Source of the DNA: Pseudomonadota bacterium
Lineage (GTDB): Bacteria; Pseudomonadota; Gammaproteobacteria; Burkholderiales; Thiobacillaceae
DNA: 5,146 nt
Reading direction: 5' to 3'
Assembly (NCBI GenBank): GCA_021802595.1
Contig: JAJZRT010000338.1
Coordinates: 1-5,146, forward strand
How positions within the stretch are numbered: the first letter of the stretch is position 1; each line of letters starts with the position of its first letter. The translations under genes were made by a program, and so were the position numbers. Positions 5,105 to 5,146 of this stretch are shown here, piece after piece. The notes beneath the pieces were generated by a model. It made no database searches and was not told the origin of the DNA. It was given only the letters and a program-made list of their open reading frames with translations.

Positions 5105-5146
5105 AGTCTGACGATGACCTACTTTCACAGGCGAGGTGCCTACTAT
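5105..5146 (-). rRNA. rrf: 5S ribosomal RNA, 3' end (partial)
   Basis: The minus strand reads ATAGTAGGCACCTCGCCTGT followed by GAAAGTAGGTCATCGTCAGACT, the typical 3' third of a betaproteobacterial 5S rRNA. GAAAGTAGGTCATCG belongs to helices IV-V and the closing strand; GTCAGACT pairs with the 5' end, which lies beyond the window. The 3' end is placed at about 5105 by analogy and may be off by a few bases. An intrinsic terminator follows. The 23S and 16S genes should therefore lie to the right, beyond the window. Confidence 0.93.

Overview
The window looks like chromosomal core DNA from a GC-rich betaproteobacterium. The exact genus cannot be read from it, but a Nitrosomonadales- or Neisseriales-like relative would fit. 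The supporting points are the style of the LolC/E permease, an RpfE-type protein, the 5S rRNA tail and a ComEA gene just downstream of an rRNA operon. I see no insertion sequence, phage, CRISPR array or defence island. The genes are housekeeping or weakly characterised conserved genes, so the notable points concern gene arrangement and expression signals rather than a new multi-gene system.

Layout from left to right. Minus strand: the N-terminal 190 codons of a lipoprotein-releasing permease (lolC/E), cut by the left edge, preceded 43 bases upstream by yjbQ (UPF0047). Plus strand: an RpfE-family gene diverges from yjbQ with 32 bases between the start codons. It ends 17 bases from the end of the convergent rimO (minus strand), the methylthiotransferase that modifies ribosomal protein S12. 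A 72-residue two-helix membrane protein starts 25 bases from the rimO start on the opposite strand, and its 3' end overlaps the 3' end of a ZIP-family metal transporter gene (minus) by 63 bases.

The right third holds two spacers and one small gene. The ZIP gene has a readable promoter, and a long inverted repeat lies upstream of it. Next is comEA (minus), encoding a secreted helix-hairpin-helix DNA-binding protein, with a strong Shine-Dalgarno site and a leader rich in inverted repeats. Last come a strong terminator and the 3' end of a 5S rRNA (minus), so an rRNA operon continues beyond the right edge.

The genes do not form one pathway. They cover lipoprotein export, YjbQ, a regulatory-type protein, ribosome modification, metal uptake, competence and rRNA. 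The most interesting points are the rrn-terminator-comEA arrangement, which recalls the Neisseria comE loci, and a back-to-back promoter pair between yjbQ and rpfE that may give leaderless mRNAs on both sides.
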